Below, in pieces: positions 14,108-15,474 of a stretch of DNA of 15,474 nucleotides. Location of the stretch: NCBI GenBank assembly GCA_030637205.1, contig DAOVVL010000008.1, positions 1 through 15,474 on the forward strand. Direction: 5' to 3'. The notes beneath the pieces were generated by a model. That model was given only the letters and a program-made list of their open reading frames with translations, did no database searches and was not told the DNA's origin. Numbering within the stretch: position 1 is the stretch's first letter; each line of letters starts with the position of its first letter. Origin of the DNA: Thalassospiraceae bacterium. Its GTDB lineage: Bacteria; Pseudomonadota; Alphaproteobacteria; Rhodospirillales; Magnetovibrionaceae. A program made the position numbers and the translations under genes.

Positions 14108-14539
14108 CTAAAACCTCACTAATTTGAGTATTCCTGTAATGCTCAGGGCTTCTTTGGCGGCTTGAATATTGTTGTTTAAATCCGTCAACCTCTGCTGCGC
14201 GACAGCTTCTTCCTGCTCATTCTCTGCACCGTTTTCTTCTCGTTCATATTTAAGATGGTCGATCTTAGATTTTGCACGACCTCGTTCTATCAGATTGTTA
14301 GTGAGGCTCAGTTGTTCTTTATCAAAGTCAATCTCTTCAATATTTAAACCAAGAGATTGAAGCTCTGTGATATTAGGCAATTCATCACAGAAACCATAAA
14401 CGATTTTGTTATGGCGATATCCATGCTTCTCAAGCTCGCATTTTTTCCTGATCTCGCTGACTTCCAGGCGATAGTCGCTTTGAGGCTTGGGCGTGAGTTT
14501 GAAGGTTTGCATTGGGTTTCGCCTGTTTGAGCTGTGCAT
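14108..14539 (-). CDS. Hypothetical protein with charged coiled-coil C-terminal half
   Basis: I do not recognise this 143-residue protein. It is soluble and highly charged. Residues about 10-75 (MQTFKLTPKPQSDYRLEV ... LGLNIEEIDFDKE) look like a small mixed fold. Residues about 78-133 (NLIERGRAKSKIDHLK, NEQEEAVAQQRLTDLNNNIQAAKEAL) look like a long helix or coiled coil. Start choice is uncertain: ATG 14539 and ATG 14512 (residue 10) both lack a clear ribosome binding site. Its start is 22 bases beyond the terminator stem of tRNA-Ser, and it is followed on the same strand by the RRM gene. Base composition is more AT-rich than the flanking genes. A cargo gene of an integrated cassette is the likeliest reading. 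Confidence 0.6.
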   Translation of the reverse strand: MHSSNRRNPMQTFKLTPKPQSDYRLEVSEIRKKCELEKHGYRHNKIVYGFCDELPNITELQSLGLNIEEIDFDKEQLSLTNNLIERGRAKSKIDHLKYEREENGAENEQEEAVAQQRLTDLNNNIQAAKEALSITGILKLVRF

Positions 14540-14560
14540 TCATTTGAGAAAGCAATAAGG

Positions 14561-14593
14561 AAAAGGCCCCAGCATCTCTGCCGAGGCCCTTTT
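14561..14593 (-). terminator. Terminator of tRNA-Ser(GCU)
   Basis: GGCCCCAGC (14565-14573) pairs with GCCGAGGCC (14580-14588), with two mismatches, extended by AAAA/TTTT around one bulge. On the minus strand TTTT follows the stem. It begins 4 bases beyond the tRNA's CCA. The sequence is unrelated to the terminator behind fragment B. Confidence 0.6.
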
Positions 14594-14596
14594 AAT

Positions 14597-14689
14597 TGGC
14601 GGACAGGGAGGGATTCGAACCCTCGGTACGGGTTTACCCCGCACGGCGGATTAGCAATCCACTGGTTTCAGCCACTCACCCACCTGTCC
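14597..14689 (-). tRNA. tRNA-Ser(GCU), intact, CCA encoded
   Basis: On the minus strand a complete class II tRNA can be folded. The acceptor GGACAGG pairs with CCTGTCC, the discriminator is G, and CCA is encoded (14597-14599). The anticodon stem GTGGA/TCCGC closes a TTGCTAA loop with anticodon GCT (14653-14655), decoding AGC/AGU serine codons. A long variable arm (CGCCGTGCGGGG...CCCGTACC region) and a T arm GAGGG-TTCGAAT-CCCTC follow. The length is 93 bases with CCA. Partial copies of its 3' half occur at 6675-6726 and 13693-13751, so it is the apparent integration target here. No clear promoter is visible in the 114 bases separating it from the YbaK-type gene upstream. Confidence 0.96.
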
Positions 14690-14803
14690 CCAAGTGTAGC
14701 CTGGTGTGGCCAGAGCCTTTCGGCTTGCGGCCCCTTTCATAGCCCTACCGGGCCAAGCAATCAAGCAGGTTTAGCCACTTTCGAGATGGCAGCAGGCCGG
14801 GCC

Positions 14804-15298
14804 TTAGGGCGCCGCCGCCACGGCGTATGAAAAGGTCGCCCCGGTAAGCTTGCGCAAAGCCAACGGATCGGTCTTGAAGATCGCACGGGGGTGGCCGGCC
14901 GCGGCATAGATATTGGGAAACCGCTTGAGGCTGACATCCATCGCCACCGCCATGGGCTGGATAAGCCCCAGGGGCGCCACCCCGCCGATGGAAAAACCGC
15001 TAAGTTTCTGCACCTTTTCTGCCCGGGGGCGCGTGACCTTGCCGTTGAGAAAAAATGTGCGCGGCAAAACGTCTTTGAGGCACACCCGGTCGCCCGCCAC
15101 CAACACCAGCACCGGCTGATCACCGATGACAAACACCAGCGATTTCACAATCGCGCCCTGGGGCACCTTGAGCGCCTTGGCCGCGTCTGCGGCTGAACGT
15201 GCGGTGTCAGCCAGTTCGATCACCGTGTCCTTGGCACCGCCTGCAAGCAGGGCTGCGCGCACCCGTTTAACCGTTTTTCTTTCAAGGATCTTACTCAT
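14804..15298 (-). CDS. YbaK/EbsC-type aminoacyl-tRNA deacylase
   Basis: The 164-residue protein has the length and motifs of the YbaK/ProX editing family, which hydrolyses mischarged tRNAs such as Cys-tRNA(Pro) or Ala-tRNA(Pro). The conserved lysine K52 is in IVKSLVF, and GGVAPLG is at 105-111. FPNIYAAAGHPRAIF near the C-terminus is also family-typical. I start at ATG 15298 (MSKILERKT); an in-frame TTG at 15301 would add only one residue. The start overlaps the stop of the upstream glutathione S-transferase gene by 8 bases, so the two are translated from one message. The editing substrate cannot be decided from sequence alone. Confidence 0.92.
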   Translation of the reverse strand: MSKILERKTVKRVRAALLAGGAKDTVIELADTARSAADAAKALKVPQGAIVKSLVFVIGDQPVLVLVAGDRVCLKDVLPRTFFLNGKVTRPRAEKVQKLSGFSIGGVAPLGLIQPMAVAMDVSLKRFPNIYAAAGHPRAIFKTDPLALRKLTGATFSYAVAAAP

Positions 15299-15473
15299 CA
15301 AAAGGCACCCCCATTCCCCGCTGCACGGCTTCGCGTTTGCTCAAACCATCGAACCAGGCTTTGACGTTGGGAAATTCTTCCAGCTCAAATGGATGCCAGC
15401 TAATGCGCGCCACCCACGGATACGTCGCGATATCGGCGATGGTGTAATCGTTGCCCGCCAGATATTCACTTTC
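15291..15473 (-). CDS. Glutathione S-transferase family protein, C-terminal end, partial
   Basis: A minus-strand frame enters from the right edge and ends with TAA at 15291-15293, giving 60 residues. The stretch EYLAGNDYTIADIATYPWVARI is the conserved C-terminal GST helix with the N-capping box (TIADIA). It is followed by a ...FPNVKAWFDGLSKREAVQRGMGVPF tail, as in YfcG/YghU-type disulfide-bond oxidoreductases and related GSTs. The thioredoxin-like N-terminal domain with the catalytic residue lies outside the window. It overlaps the YbaK-type gene by 8 bases. Subfamily and substrate are undetermined. Confidence 0.85.
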   Translation of the reverse strand, partial: ESEYLAGNDYTIADIATYPWVARISWHPFELEEFPNVKAWFDGLSKREAVQRGMGVPFDE

Positions 15474-15474
15474 G

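Larger units (their letters stand above)
13693..14652. mobile_element. Possible 0.9-kb integrated cassette between tRNA-Ser fragment B and the intact tRNA-Ser gene
   Basis: The segment is bounded by 59 identical bases at both ends in direct orientation, the left copy being partial and the right copy inside the intact tRNA. The interior is visibly richer in A+T than its flanks and holds an RRM protein and an unrecognised protein. It has no integrase; it may be a remnant or need a helper. Confidence 0.4.

Noticed and set aside
14534..14830. Open frame reading WRTGRDSNPRYGFTPHGG across the tRNA
   Set aside because: It is the translation of the complementary strand of tRNA-Ser and its terminator, a well-known false gene. 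The same false peptide appears at 13690-14028.

Overview
The window looks like part of an alphaproteobacterial chromosome. Codon use is moderately GC-rich, a [2Fe-2S]/FAD/molybdenum hydroxylase operon and a complete Liv-type transporter are present, and the protein sequences are proteobacterial in style. A Rhodospirillales-like host is my guess from style only; nothing here fixes the genus.

Left part (1-5810, all +): a catabolic operon. It opens with the tail (TOBE domain) of an ABC transporter ATPase. Three tightly packed genes follow for a CoxM/CoxS/CoxL-type molybdenum hydroxylase (FAD, 2x[2Fe-2S] and Mo subunits), then a 3-hydroxyisobutyrate-dehydrogenase-family reductase and an HSL-type alpha/beta hydrolase. 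Spacing is 0-30 bases, so these are probably co-transcribed and act on one imported compound. That compound is unknown; the active-site loop of the large subunit is not the CO dehydrogenase type.

Middle (5811-7194): a gene-poor junction. It holds an SRAP (YedK/HMCES-like) gene that has lost its central-to-C-terminal catalytic part by an in-frame internal deletion, three copies of a degenerate GTCCGCTT...AAGCGGAC palindrome, a stack of hairpins, repeated TTGTGGGT boxes, a 52-base fragment identical to the 3' part of tRNA-Ser(GCU), four tandem 11-base repeats bounded by a perfect 12-base inverted repeat, and a perfect 18-base hairpin.

Right part (7195-13441, all -): livJ-like binding protein, livH, livM, livG, livF and then a succinate-semialdehyde-dehydrogenase-like gene (gabD family), read right to left from a promoter near 13500. 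They look like one uptake-and-oxidation operon.

Right end (13442-15474, all -): a second tRNA-Ser 3' fragment with its own terminator, a short AT-richer cassette (RRM RNA-binding protein and an unrecognised coiled-coil protein), the intact tRNA-Ser(GCU) gene, a YbaK-type deacylase and the C-terminus of a glutathione S-transferase. The three same-orientation copies of the tRNA-Ser 3' end (about 6.68, 13.69 and 14.6 kb) are the most striking structure. They suggest repeated integration at this tRNA gene, bracketing the liv-gabD operon and, separately, the 0.9-kb RRM cassette. No integrase gene is visible inside the window.
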